A model generated the notes under the pieces. It searched no databases and was not told where the DNA came from. It was given only the letters and a program-made list of their open reading frames with translations. Source: Euptelea pleiosperma (taxonomy: Eukaryota; Streptophyta; Magnoliopsida; Ranunculales; Eupteleaceae). Taken from it: 64,000 bases of DNA. The stretch spans positions 11,216,138-11,280,137 of the forward strand of contig CM068544.1 of assembly GCA_035048495.1 (NCBI GenBank), written 5' to 3'. The position numbers and the translations under genes were made by a program. This document shows, one piece after another, positions 13,201 to 28,200 of the stretch (position 1 is its first letter; the number at the start of each line of letters is the position of its first letter).

Positions 13201-16200
13201 AATACTTACGTCGAAATAATGTTAAAGTTCCCGAAATATTTCCATTCATGTCGAAATATTTCGCGTGAACAGTAAATTTTGATCAATTGATAGTGTAAAT
13301 ATGTATTATTTTGGTCGAAATGTTTCGACATGTATGGAAGCATTGGAAACATTTCAATCGTAGGTATGAAATATCTCATTTGAGCTCAAAACTGCTATAA
13401 ATCTCATATTTGATCCATTTAACCCCTTTTTATACATTTTTTTTATACAAAAGATGAATTCACTGTAGATTTTTTGGTTCGTGGATTAATCGTGAGGACA
13501 AATCAAATCCCATTTGGGAGTTTTTTCAAATTCGAAATATACATAAGGATAAAATTTCTTGCTACAAATAAATAGTTTAGGTGTAAACTCATTAAATTTA
13601 TGAATTTATGATGCATTTACACTAGATTTGTGCATGGATTGAAGATCGTTTAGGGTGAAAATTTGGAATTTGAGAAAAACTCCAATTTCATTGGTTTTTA
13701 CCCTAAACATCCATGATTGTGCATAAGTTGATTATATGTTGCATAAGTTGGGTTAAAAAATATTCAAAAAAATTAACCATAAAATTTTTTTTTCAAATAA
13801 AAAATTAAACGTTCAAAAAATTAAATAAATGTTATAAGTTAATAAGAAATAGGTTTTCTAAAATTACATATAATGTTAAGAAATTAATGTAAGTGAATAA
13901 GGATTTGTTAATATATTACTTTATGACTTTTTTTATAATTAGTAATTAAATAATAGTTATATAATTAAATTAAACCTTCACTAATTAAAGACACTTGCCG
14001 CGACATATTACAAACCATTATGGTCATTCATTTCCACACTATATATGGTTGTATATTATAGTTTAAAAGCTTATGAGTGTGTTTTTATGCTTGTTTCATC
14101 ATTTCCCAAACTTTCCACAAACATTTCAACAATATTTCCATCATTTCCACATTATTTCTATCATTTCATGAAAAATGTATTATTTCCACACTGGTTGAAA
14201 TATTTCCATTTTTAGACTGGTCGAAATAAACCTCGAAACCGAAATTTATTTCCTTGTCGCCAAGTAAATGCAGGCCAACGAGATGTATTTTGCATCAATT
14301 GACATAATAGTATGACAAGACAAAACATTGTAGGACAATGATTTGTTGCTGTATGGTACAGCGTACTTTAAAGCATATTTGAAATAGCATGCATCTTATT
14401 TATCAAGAAAAAAGAACATGCTTCTGTAGGGGAAATTTGACTTTTCATTTCTTAGTTTAATAGTGTTACTTGAAACTGTCAGCTGAGATAAATCCTCTTT
14501 GTGAGGTGCTCCACTATAAATCCTCTTTGCGAGGTGCTCCACAGAAACATGCACATGAATACATTACATGTCAATGCAATTGGGGGAACTGCTTCCTTCC
14601 TACCAAACCTGGTACAGAAGAGATAGCAAGATATCCTTCAGAACTTTTCAGTTACTAAGAATGTCACTAATTGGTAAGAGTGAATTTAGACATTCTACAC
14701 TTATGCAGCTGCTCTATGACATATTTAACCAGCTGCAAATTTTACTTCTGTTGATGTAAGATGATACTAAAAGACATACTACTGAAATAAGCTCCGGAAA
14801 CAAATGATGGAAAATATTGACTACACATTTTAAAGCAACAACATAGATAGAAAAGCAACCACATCACCATGTGCTTAAACTAACACTAATGAACGTTTCC
14901 CCTAGTCAGTAGAAGTACTTCCGAACTCTAACTTGCACACAAGATTAGTTCTTCAGAGCTTGCAGATACTACAAGTTCTTTAAGCCTAAAGTCCACATAA
15001 CCATGATAGAAAGCATAAAATAATGTTTATTGAATACTTTTGGGATTTCTCTTCACTAAACCTAAAAGGATTTATATAGATAATTACAAGAAAGAGAAAT
15101 AGAAAGAAAATAATTTGTAAAATTAGAAAGAGACTAATCCTAAGAAATCTGACCTAATTGGTCCTAACCAATCTAACCTAATTCAATATTAAATAACAAG
15201 TTTCTATTAATTGGTATAAAACACTCTCCTAATGTAGAACACTTTCCTAATTACTCATATTCAAACTAACGGGGATCATGGAGCACCGTGAGTCTGACAC
15301 AGTCTATAGAAACCAATGTAGGAAAATGCCATAGAGATGACTGAGTATACGTTTGTCTGACGAATGTGTCGCCAAATGAGAAATATGATACCAGCTGCCA
15401 AAATAGAAATAAAGACAACTAGAAGTACTCAACTCAAGAAAAATGAGGAATAGAAGGAAGGAATGAGGACTAATAAGCTCAACTCAAACCGGAGATGGGC
15501 CCTAAAAGGGACATGCACTTTATTTGGCCAAAAGTGATTGAGAAGATAAATCGATTTAGGCAAAGATTGAAACCTATATAAAGAAGAAAGAAAATGGGAT
15601 TGAACATAGGATTGGTCATCTTTTGGGCTGAGATGAGGAGAGTGTGGGCTCAAAGAGGGCCTCATGGGTTTGGGCTTAGAGATGGGCTCACAGGTGTGGG
15701 CTCAAAGTCTCATGGGCTTGGATTTTTATTAGTCCTCAAGCAACTTATTATTATTTTAGTTCTTCTTCTTCTTCTACAATACAATTGGTAGAAGAGCAAT
15801 AAGAGAAGATGAGAGGAGATAATGGCGGCATGGGTGGTGGCAGTAGTGGTGGCATGAATGAAGTGGACGAGAGAGGGTTTTGCTTTAGTGAAGCAAACAT
15901 TGCAATGGTGGTGATTCGTGTGGCATGGATAGGCAACACAACGGTGGCACAACATGCACGGATGAAAAGCACGACTGAGGTGGCTGGTATTGGGTATATC
16001 ACGTCAACTAGTGAGGTGGCACGGCAGTGGCATCGATGAATGGTGTGGGGGTTGCTTAAATTTCTATTTTTTTAAAGAAGAGAAATATGAAAAGGACATA
16101 TAATGGTTTTAGGCCCGACGGGCAGCAATGATGGCACACAGGAGAATTAGCACACCAATAACTAAGATTAATTGCAACAAATCAAATGGGTTTGATGCCT

Positions 16201-19200
16201 CGATGAAAAACATAGAATAATTATTGATTAATTTATGGTGTTCTCTTCAATAGCCCTAAAAATTTATGTAGAGAATATTTATAAAATTAGAGAGAGACTA
16301 ATCCTAAGCAATCTAACCTCATTAGTCCTAACCAATCTAACCTGACTTAATCCAAAATAAAAAAATTCCATTAATTGGTGTAGAACAATTTCCGAGTGTA
16401 GAACACTTCCCCAACCAGACCAACCAAACCAGTAGAGCAGGGTTTCTTTCTTAACCTGGGGGCCTTTAATAGGGGCATCCCAAGCAAAAGGAGGGCGGGC
16501 GGATTGGATTCGTCGTGGTCGGGCGAAGTCATTTGGGGAAAAAAGGGAACGGAGTCACCTGAGCTACGTGAAGGGAAGGAAGTCGTGGGCGGAGTTGGAG
16601 GTCACTCTTCCCAATTCATCCCGAAGGTTTAATTCGCTTCTCTTCCTGCACTCATCGCAGCCATTGAAGAAGTGGTGAGGAAGCAATACCAATTCACTAG
16701 AGGTAAGACTGCAACAGAGAAGATAGCCTCCAAACCATATCCAAGTTTGGTAGATGATGTGTCATACCCCCTTTACTATGCTTACCTTTACAATGTTTGA
16801 TAGGCGGCCAAGGCAAGAATGAAACGAATCATGGTCATTATAGCAACTTGGGGCAAATGTTTCCTCTGTTTCGACTAATATACTTGAAGGAATCCTTTAG
16901 CTACTAATCTAGCTTTGTATTTGATGTAATATGGTGAAAACTAGCCTACATGAGGTGCAAAGATTAGAAATAAATTACCACAAGTAATAAGAAAATATAA
17001 AACTACTCTAACAATTACCACAAATATGCAAAAATGCTAGTAATTAATTTAGTTAGTTGTTTCAAAGGCTAGATCTCACAATCAAATAGTGAAAAACCCT
17101 CAATTATTGATTGAGCGGCTTGATAGAAATAAGGACTTCCACTAGGTAGGGTTCAACCAACACTAATAGGTTCCCTTGAGTCATTTTCCAAGATAAAAAA
17201 TATGTATTTAGGGTTTTGGAAAGGTTTTGGTAAGCTTCAAGGCCCTTGGACAAGTTTCAGCTATTTCTACGGGTTTCGGATAAGAAAAGAGACGAAGTGG
17301 AAATTAGGTTTAGGAAAGAGGGGAAGGATTTCTATGGTTGCCGCCCACTGCAAGGAATCCTGTAGGGCGTGCCTTGAAGTTTTGGAGGTAGCAGAATGGG
17401 TATAGGAGAGTTTTAGGGTTTATGGAAGCAAAAAGGAAAACTAGGGTTTCGAGAAGTATGCGAGGGAACCACCTCTAGAGGACGCCGGAGGCACCAATGA
17501 AGATAGAGGGTGGAATCGCAAGTGTATAGGTGCTGTGTAGGATGTTACAGCAGGGTTACAAGGGCTGGAAAGGTTGTAGGAAGGTTATGTAGGAGTTAGA
17601 GTTTCTAAGGTTTTGAAAGAAATTAGGGAGAACAAGGAGATAAGAGGGGAAACAGTGGCAGCAAGTTTTTGCAGGCCCAATAAGGGTGCCGCAGGCCATT
17701 AGGGACTGTATAGAGGGTATGGTAAGGTGGGGAAGGTGCTGGAGTGGTCTGCTAGGGTTTAGGGTGAGTAGGCTAGGGTTTGGGGTTGATGTGGGGCTAG
17801 GGAAGGAGAACAAGAGGAGGAAAAGTGCAGAAGGCCTAAAAAGGTGTGCCGTAGGCACTATAGTGCTAGGGAAGTGGTGTGGCTAGGCTAGGGAGGGGTT
17901 GGGTTATGTCTAGAGCAAGTTTAGAACAAAACCCTAGATTAGGTTACAGTTAGGGTTTCAAGAAATTAGGGTTCGTGTGTTGAATTTCAACACTAAACAA
18001 AAAATTAATGGTGGAAAAGAAAAAAAAGAAGATGAAGAGATAGAGATCGAAGTTACCTTATGATTCGCACCAAGTAGCTTGGATTCACACCAAGGAAGCT
18101 TGGATTCACCAAGGAAGAAGAGAATAATCCACAAAAGAATTCTCAAGAGCAAAAGTCAATCTATTTCATCATCAATGAAAGATTACAATTAAAAGAGTTT
18201 ACGTAATAACTCAAGACACCCTAATCTAATCTCAGCCATCCATCTAATCCAATGGCTATAAAAAGTACAACTTAAAGTAACTAAGCAAAATTGCAATGAG
18301 CCCCTAACTTTGAGCTAATTGCAAAGACACCAAAAACTCTAAAAAACATCAAAATAAGCTTAGAAACTAGTAAAAACTCTCCAAAAGCTCCCTACGCTTA
18401 CATGCATCTTTCCAATGTGGAGTTTTCATGATGCACATGCACGTGGGTGGGGTCTTTTGCTCCCATAAATCAAGGAGAACTCAAACTGGGGCCCACATAG
18501 TCAACAAAATATAAAGACATGGGTATGGGCTCAGTTTTCCTCTTCTGCTAGTATACTCTAGGTAAGGACGTGATGTCCTCATCTGAAAAGATTTGGCTAT
18601 TGGCGAAATAAAACTGCAATAATGCTCTAGTAAATCAAGGTCGAGCTATTGCAAATCTGTCTCTATAAGCCACGAACTATCTGACGTCGGTCTATCATTT
18701 TATTTGACAAGGTATTTCTGAAAACCTCTTTGTCCGATGGAAACAACTTGCTCATCCAAGATATCCTCAATCTCTTCCCTTCTAATAGGTAAAGGCATTG
18801 GTGAAGGCAAAGGCTGCGGGGGCCAAACGGGCGAATATACTGGGTGAGGTGTAAGGCTGGCGGCTGGAACTGTTGGGTCTTGGGCAGGAATAAGATCCTC
18901 CACATTAAATGTTAGAGTTGATGCCCATATCAGGTGAGAGATCCAAAACATACGCATTGGAACCCACTCGTTTCAATATCTTGAAGGATCCTGCACTGCG
19001 AGCTTGTAATTTCTTCACGGCTCTTGATGGGAATCGCTTGGGCCTCATTCGAACTATAACGTAATCACCTGCTAGAAATTCTTTATACCTGCAATGTGAG
19101 TCAGCAGATATTTTATATTTTCCATTATCTACAGTAATTCTTTTCCTGATCTCAACATGCAAATCATGAATATGTCGTGCAAATGCATTGATGGACTCGG

Positions 19201-22200
19201 ATAGTCTATGTGTAACTGACATGGGGATGAGATCTATAGGCTTCCTAGGTTTATACCTATTGACGACTTCAAATGGACTCATGCCAGTTGTCCTATTGAC
19301 TAAACTATCATATGCAAACTCGGCTACAGATAATATGGAATCCCATGACTTGACATGATCACCCATAAGACATCTCAATAGATTACCTAAACTCAGATTT
19401 GTCACCTTGGTCTGACCATCTGTCTGAGGGTGGTAAGCAGACGAAAATTAAAGCCTAGTTCCCATCATATGCCACAGCGTCTTCCAAAAATAGCTCATAA
19501 ACTTCACATCATGATCAGACACTATAGTTTTCGGTAACCCATGCAAACGAACTACCTCTTCAACGAAAATCTTCGCTATCCTAGAGGCATCTGATGGTTT
19601 CGAACAAGGAAGAAAATGCGTCATTTTAGAAAAATGGTCCACCACAACAAAAATGGAATCATGCTGCCTAATAGTCTTTGGCAACCCAAGCACGAAATCC
19701 ATGATGATGTCTTGCCACGGAGAATGTGGCATTGGCAATGGGGTATATAATCTGGTATTTTGCTTTCGATGCTTTGCCAGTTGACATACACGACATTACA
19801 ATATAATTTTGGTGACATCTCGCTTGAGACTCGGCCAAAAAAATCGATCCTCAACGAGGGCAATGGTTTTATCATGGCCAAAATGACTGGCTACTCCACC
19901 AGCGTGAAGCTCCCACACAAGAAAATCACATAGGGATGTACGGGGAATGCAAAGTTTATTGCCCTTAAATATGAATCCGTTTTGTAGGGTAAACCCTTTG
20001 TCAACCCTCAACTGATCGCTCAAAAGAGAAGCATGCAACTCCCCAAAGTTTAGGTAGGTTAGATAGTCATCATTCAACTACTCAAATCCAGCCACTTCTA
20101 CACTCATAGAGTGCAAGACTGTGATCTTACGACTCAAGGCATCGGCAGGTTTGTTCTCGGCTCCAGCTTTATGATTGAGCACGAAAGTGTATTCGTGGAG
20201 AAATTCCACCCACTTCTCGTGTCCTGGGTTTAACATCTTTTGGAAGTTAAGATATCTCAATGCCTCATTGATAAGTCATCATTTTATGTATTATTTTCCC
20301 GCTTTCCTTGGAGAATTATCCTATTTTCTATGTTAATTGCTTGTTGAGGAGGATTTCATGAGCATAAGTACATTTCGGGACTTGCGTAATATAAACTCTC
20401 ATAATATTGGCTTAAATTATAGGCTTACATCAATTCTTATGTTTTGTTCATATAGGTGCTCAAGCCCAAGATCAAGCAAGGCCTAATGGGTGACTCAAAA
20501 CCCATTGTCAAAATCCATTGTTAAGATCCAAGAGCAAAGCCCATTTTCAAGAGCCTATGGAAGATCTTCATCAACATGGATTGACATTGCAACATGATGG
20601 ATAGCTCGGCATAAGTTAAAGAATGAAACGGCGTGTGTATACCAAGTATAATCAAGTGGTTGGACGTGTACTCTTTACAAAAATGGATGGCTATGATTTG
20701 CTATATTGTTGGACCATACAACATGGGCTGATGTGGCTTGCAAAAATGATGGACAGTCCCTGACATTCTATGTACGTTTTGACAAGTAAAGGCACGAGGA
20801 TGCGATAAAGTGGACGGTCCAGATTCAAAAGCTTTGAGAACATTGAGTGCAATAACGTTGGCGTAGATTTGTTAAGATGGTTGATTGATAAATAGTGTGA
20901 AACCCAGGGTCACAAGGAGTTGCAATAACGTTGGCGTTTCCACTAGTTTATCCATGTGAAGACGATAATGGTTGATCGGCAAATGGAGAGGAGTCATTAT
21001 CATAGGGTTGATAAATGGGTTAATGGTAGATGATGGTGATTAAAGATACGACGGAAAGATAGAATGAATGGTCGAGATTATCCAAAAATCGTTAGTGGAC
21101 GATGTAGATAGTTGGTGTCAGTGAGATGAGTCCGTTGGATTAGAGTATAAAATATATCTGGGTCAAGTGCAAGGAAAGGGGCAGCAAGCATGTTGCTAAA
21201 TTGTTGCAGGTGGGGCTCATATGCTAGGTGGCAGGGACTTCAAGATTGACACACGTTGAAAGCAAGTGGGGTCCACATCAATGGAGACTCATTCCACGTT
21301 ATTTCACTCCACAACCTCTCCACGGCTACACCTTTGCATTCATCTCAACAAACTTCTCATCTCATCCCACATCTCATCTAATCCCACCAATCTCATCTCA
21401 CTATCTCACCCTCTCACAATTTCTTCCATAAATATCTCCAAAAAAAAAAAACACGACTCCTTCAAAACTCCAATCCCAACCCTTACCCACTTACCTTAAA
21501 AGAAAACTTTACCATCCCATGATGGGGATGGGGAGGACTGCCCAACGCTTAAACGTCTACTTCTTTTGACGAATCCTTCTTTCTCATAGTTGACCACGGC
21601 TTCATCTTTCTCTATATCACAACTCTTACCACCGTTCCTCTCTCACATAGCACCAGCCACTCATTTCTGCACATGCATGGGCAGCAACTATTCATCCATG
21701 GTTTGAAGCGCACTTCTACTCCGGTCTTTTTCTTCTTGTATTTTTTTCTTTTGTTTTTAGTTTTTCTGTTTTCTTAATTTCGATTGTAGTGTTTAATCGA
21801 TCATCGGAGAGTGACAAACTTGATGATGACCGGCTAAATCCCCCCTCTAAGGCTAGGGTTGTGAACCCTTCTTCCTATCTATATGGATGACTTGATATTG
21901 TGGACTGTTAATTTGATGGAATAGTGAATTATTTTATCGAGATATCCGTCTACTCTATATGTTCCTTGATCCATTAGGATCTTCTGATATATCGGATGCT
22001 CGGATCCCCTGTGAGTGTAGGACAAGAGTGTTTAAGTCCTGTTGTCCTATTCGGTAAAGTTAACAGTAGAATTTTAGTGTTTTATTTTCTATCCGGATTA
22101 AAAATCAATTTTAATTTCGGATGTGTGTTTATCAAATCGAAGCATGGAGAAAAAGATGTGGATCTTCCTAAAACCTTAGATTTCTCATTCTTACCTCACA

Positions 22201-25200
22201 TTATTTTCTATCTTCATTCTCTCTTCGACTTTACGAAGTCCTATAATCTTGTTCCATTCTTATTGAGTGGATACTAGTCTTCTCTTTAATCCCTTTCTTT
22301 TTTTCTTTTGTAGTTTCGTGTCCATAATTCTTGCACACAAGTCAATCCCTGTGGATTTGACCTTATTAAGTACTACAACATACAACTTGTATACTTGCAA
22401 GAATATTTTACCCTAGACGGTTGGTTCAATCTTTTGGATCAAAAGTCCGGGTGTAATAAGTTTTTGGCGCCGTCGCCGGGGATTGCAACGTGTGGTGAGA
22501 ACGTGGGTTACAACATTCTAATTAACATCTAACTTATAATTTTTTCCTTTTTCTTTATTTATTTACTTCAATACCTTTTTTTTATTTATTTACTTCAATA
22601 CCTTTTTTTTATTTATTTCCTTCAGTACTTTTTATTTATTTATTTACTTCAGTACTTTTTTATTTAATTATTTACTTCAGTACCGTTTTTTATTTATTTA
22701 CTTCAGTACCTTTTTTTTATTTATTTACTTCAGTACCTTTTTTTATTTATTTACTTCAGTACTTTTTTTATTTACTTCCTCGAGTAGTTAGGATTTGCAA
22801 GAACCTAAGCCGTGTTGTTGGGATTTCATCACCCACTCATAAAAACAGAAAAAAAGAAATTTTTCAATTTTTTTTAAGTCGAGAAAATCCGTGCACACTC
22901 CCACGGTAGGTCTTAAAAAAACCATAAAGCCTAGATCATTAGAAATTTAGAAGGAAGTCGGGAAAATCCGTGCACACTCCCACGGTAGGATAATAAGCGC
23001 ATACGAACAATATTGAGCATTAAACAGGTTGAAAAGAGACATCACTTTGCCTAAAGCTAAAAGAGGTCATCACTTTGACCTAGGGTTGATCAAACATCGC
23101 TAAAAGTTGGGAAATTCTTGACTATCAATTTAAGCATGGATAAGCGGTTCCGGTAAGCTCGTTCCACTTCCTTGTTACTTTGCTTTGTAGATCTGATAAA
23201 ACCTGTGCATCAACTACAAGTGAATTGGGAAGCACGGCATATACTTGTATATGTGTCTTGACTATTGCCCGATCGTTTGTAAGAATAGAATACCCGTTAG
23301 GTGCATGCATTCTTGTGTGAATCCTTGACTTACCCTATTTGTATGTCCAGTTGGATACAGGACAATACAATCCATTTAAAAATGACTAATTTGGTGATTG
23401 GAGATTCTTCTCCTAATTTATTTGGAAATCCTCCTAAACATTCCGAATTAAGTTCATCTGAAAAAATGGAGGATAATGGAAGCAATCATGGTGACAATGA
23501 GGTTCCCAACAATATCAATAATCATAACGATGATGTGTCATTTAGGACTCTGCGTGACTATTTGCAACCAACAAGAATAAGCACTCCTTGTATGGTTTTT
23601 CCTACTAAATATTGACTATAAACCGGGAGTGATATAGTTACTACCCAAATTTCATGGCCCTGACTAAGAAAGTCCATACTTACATTTAAAGGAGTTTGAT
23701 GAAATAGTAACTACTTTACATAATGATAATGTGTCCGATGATGTAGTTAGGCGCAAGTTATTTCCATTTTCTTTAAAAGAAAAAGCCAAAACATGGCTAC
23801 ACTCTTTGAGACCTAAGACCATAGGAACATGGCATGAGATGACTAGAGAATTTTTGAAAAAGTTTTTCCCTATTCATAAGACATACATTGAGGCGCAACA
23901 TCATGAATTTCTCTCAAAAGAAGAATGAAACATTTTTTCAGTGTTTGGAGCGCTTTAAAGAACTCTTATTAGCCTGTCCACATCATGGTTATGAAACTTG
24001 GAGGGTTATTAGCTTCTTTTATGATGGTTTAACTTCCAACATGCGTCAATTTGTGGAAATGATGTGCAGTGGGGAGTTTATGTCTAAAGGGGCGTTTGTA
24101 AGTGTCCCTAGAATTTGCTTGGTCATGCAACACTTCTTTAAAAGCAGGGATTGTTGGACAATCCTTGTTTAAGTGTGCATCACTTTCACAAATCCCACAA
24201 GCATTTTCCACAGTGTTAGTGGTCTTGACTACAATTACATTCTTGCCTTCCATGGCCTCAAGTTTTCTTGTCAGACAAGCTAACTTTGCATTAAGATCAT
24301 CATCTTCTTTTAGGAGGTACATACCTCCTTTTGAGTTAGACACTGGTTTAGTTTTGTCTATTTTATCTATAGTATCCCAACTTTGAGCATTCTCCGCTAG
24401 GAGGTCAAAATAGTCTCAAGCTTCATCAGGACTCTTACTCGTAAACTCACCATTGCACATCATTTTCACAAATTGATGCATGTTGGAAGTTAAACCATCA
24501 TAAAAGAAGCTAATAACCCTCCAAGTTTCATTACCATGATGTGGACAGGCTAATAAGAGTTTTTAAAGTGCTCCTAACACTAAAAAAATGTTTCGTTCTC
24601 CTTTTGAGAGAAATTCATGATGTTGCGTCTCAATGTATTGGTTTTATGAATAGGGAAAAACTTTTTCAGAAATTCTCTAGTCATCTCATGCCATGTTCCT
24701 ATGGTCTTAGGTCTTAAAGAGTAGCCATGTTTTGGCTTTCTCTTTTAAAGAAATTGGAAATAACTTGAGCTTAACTACATCATCGGACACATTATCATAA
24801 TGCAAAGTAGTTACTATTTCATCAAACTCCTTTAAATGTATGGACTTTCTTAGTTAATGCCATGTGATTTGGGTAGTAACTATATCACTCCCGGATTATA
24901 GTCAATATTTCTTGCATTAGTAGGAAAAACCCTACAAAAAGGAGTGCTTATTCTTGTTGGTTGCAAATAGTCACGTAGAGTCCTAAATGGCACATCATCG
25001 TTATGCTTATTGATATTGTTGGGTACCTCATTGTCACCATGATTGCTTCCATTATCCTCCATCTTTTCCGATGAACATAATTCAGAATGTTTAGGAGGAT
25101 TTCCAAATAAATTGGGAGAAGAATCTCCAATCACCAAATCCGTCCTTTTTTGAACGGTTTGTATTGTCCCGTATCCAACTAGACATACAAATAGGGTAAG

Positions 25201-28200
25201 TCAAGGATTCACACAAGAATGCATGCATCTCCTAAAGGGTCTTCTATTCTTACAAACGATCAGGCAAGGAAGTGGAACAAGCTTATCGGAACCGCTTATC
25301 CATGCTTAAATTGATAGTTAAGAATTTCCCAACTTTTAGCAATGCTTGATCAACCCTAGGTCAAATTGATGACTTCTATTAGCTTTAGGCAAAGTGATAG
25401 CTCTTTTCAACCTGTTAAATGCTCGATATTGTTCGTATGCGCTTATTATCCTACCGTAGGAGTATGCACAGATTTTCCCGACTTCCGTCTAATGATCTAG
25501 GCGTTATGGTTCTTTTTAGACATACCATAGGAGTGTTCACAGATTTTCCCAACTTAAAAAAAAAATGAAAATTTTCTTCTTTTTTTTGTTTTAATGTGTG
25601 GGTGATGAAATCCCAACAACATGGCTTAGGTTCTAGCGAATCCTAACTACTTGAGGAAGTAAATAAAAAAAAAGTACTGAAGTAAATAAATAAATAAAAA
25701 GTACTGAAGTAAATAAATAAAAAAAAAGGTACTGAAGTAAATAAATAAAAAAGGTACTGAAGTTAAAAAATAAATAAAAAGTACCAAAGTAAATAAATAA
25801 AAAAGATACTGAAGTAAATCAATAAATAAAAAAGAAAAAATTAGAAGTTAGATGTTAATTAGAATTTGTAGAATGTCATAACATACGTTCTCACCACACG
25901 TTGCGATCCCCGGCAACGGCGCCAAAAACTTGTTACGCCCGGACTTTCGATCCAAAAGATTGAACCAACCGTCTAAGGTAAAATTTACTTTCAAGCAAGG
26001 AAAATTTTTTCGATTTCGAGGTTTATTTCGACCACCCCGGAAATGAAATATTTCGTGGAAATATTTCGACCAGTGTGGAAATAATACATTTTTCATGGAT
26101 ATGATGGAAATAATGTGGAAATGATGGAAATATTATGGAAATTTTCGTGGAAAGTTTAGTAAATGATAAAACAAACATAAAATAACATGCATAAGCTATC
26201 AAACCATAATATACAACCATATGTAGTGTGGAAATGAATGACCATAGCGGTCTCGTCGGGCTGTAATATGTTGAAGCAGGTATCTAATAGTCAGTCAACT
26301 AAAAACAGTAAAAATGATAAATAAAAATTATTCTGATCATCAAATAACCTTAAATTAAGTTCATTACATCTAAAATATGTCTTCAAATAGATAAGTACAA
26401 AAGTAGAGAGGTCACAACCACATTGACCTTCGGCCACCATCATCCCCATCCTGGCTAGGACCCTGATAGTATTGGTGCCCTATGTAATTACAATATTGGG
26501 CCCATGACATCATGTTTTGGTACATATTTTGATATTCTTGGAGATATTGATGGTATTGTTGGTGATGCAAGCCCACTAACACTCCTATCGCGGGGTAGTC
26601 TGGATGTGCAACAATTGTTGGTTGTTGCACTCCCATCAATGGTACCTCCCAGTGTGCACCATATGTACCATAAGGTCCATAGTTAACTTGGACCCCAAAG
26701 TTGTACCCAATGGGTATACAATAACCAGGAGCTCCATATCCCGATGCTTGTGACTGCGTGTCCTAGCTGCTCTCTGGGTACCTATGTGGGTCATATCCAC
26801 CATATGACGCTGAAGAAGAGCTCTCACCATCATGACCTTGCCCATATATGCCGCTACCAATACTCATTTTGTCAAACGTTCCTGCAATGGAGTCGACATC
26901 ATGGTTCTGGCGAGAATATGCATCATCCTCCTCGGTAGGCCCGTGTAGTTGCCTCCGGCGACTGTACGTTTGCGTCTTATCCAAACTCTTCCCCTGTCTC
27001 GTCGAGGGTGGACGAGATCCATGCTCAGCCTCTCTAGTGAATGGACTCGGAGGCCTTTGACCATCACTGGCCCCACCATCGTCAGCCGCATCAGTACCAC
27101 CACCACCACTACCACCACTCCTTGTCGGTGACTGAGTAGGTGAGAATGTGAAGTCATCGTCGAAGCCCGTATCAAACCTATGGATGTTATCTCGTTTAGG
27201 AAGTGAAGACATGAAGTCATCGACGTCTACGCCCATCTCGGTAGCAATAAAAGTGCTCGGCCTCCCCCCTGGCTCATCCAAAATAGGCTCTCCGATTTCC
27301 TTCACCCATTCATACAACGGATCCTCCTCACCTTCTTCGCAAAATATCTCTGCTAGGTCGATGGGTGTTGTGGTCTTCTCATCTCCATCCTCTCTCATAT
27401 GCTTCAATCGAAGTCTCATATTGTAATGGACAAAGACCAAGTCTTGCAACCTCTGATGTCCTAGCCGATTTCTCTTCTTAGTGTGGATGAGGCCGAAAGT
27501 GCTCCAATTCCTCTCGTATCCCGACGAAGATGCTGTCTGAGAAAGGATTTTAATGGTGACCTTCCTTATATTAGGGGCCGACGAACCATGTAGAATCCAC
27601 CATTCAGCTCCAATTTTCAAATATAAAGATTTTTTTAATTGAAGTGAACATATAATTCGTAATATTAATATAAATAAATTAGTATATTCACCTGGTTGCA
27701 TCGTGGCTCTTCCACTTATGGCTACCGAACTACTAAACGATCCTTGTGCCTCTCTAAATGTCTTTAACTGCATATTAAAATCACAACATTTGTTTATCAA
27801 TCATAGGATACTAAGATTTTCTCAATCTATTTCAATTTCAAGTAAATCTACTCACTTCATTCAAACAGTCCGATTGATGGTCAGGATTTGGTATCAACCT
27901 TTTCAGGACCTCTTGTATCGCTACCAAAAGATCGTCCTGAGTACCAAGGTCATGTTTGTATTGGTACTTAGGGTTAAGGTAATATGCTGAAATTCGACAA
28001 AACAATTGAATATTAAATGGCTTTATATTTATAAATAAAATAAATTATGAAATAAAAACACAAATCATACCAACAGCATGAAGGGGATGAAATAGCTGTC
28101 TGGTCCATCTATCATCGATGATGTCCAAGTATGGTTGGGGTGAGCGTGCTGCTGCTTTTATTTGACCCTTCATCAACTCGATGGCATGGTAAATATACCC

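Noticed and set aside
15809..16039. 76-codon Gly/Val-rich plus-strand ORF
   Set aside because: Lies between degenerate direct repeats, low complexity, no family recognised.
22540..22790. Regularly spaced repeats that could suggest a CRISPR-like array
   Set aside because: Units are contiguous AT-rich minisatellites without unique spacers, in a plant retroelement leader.
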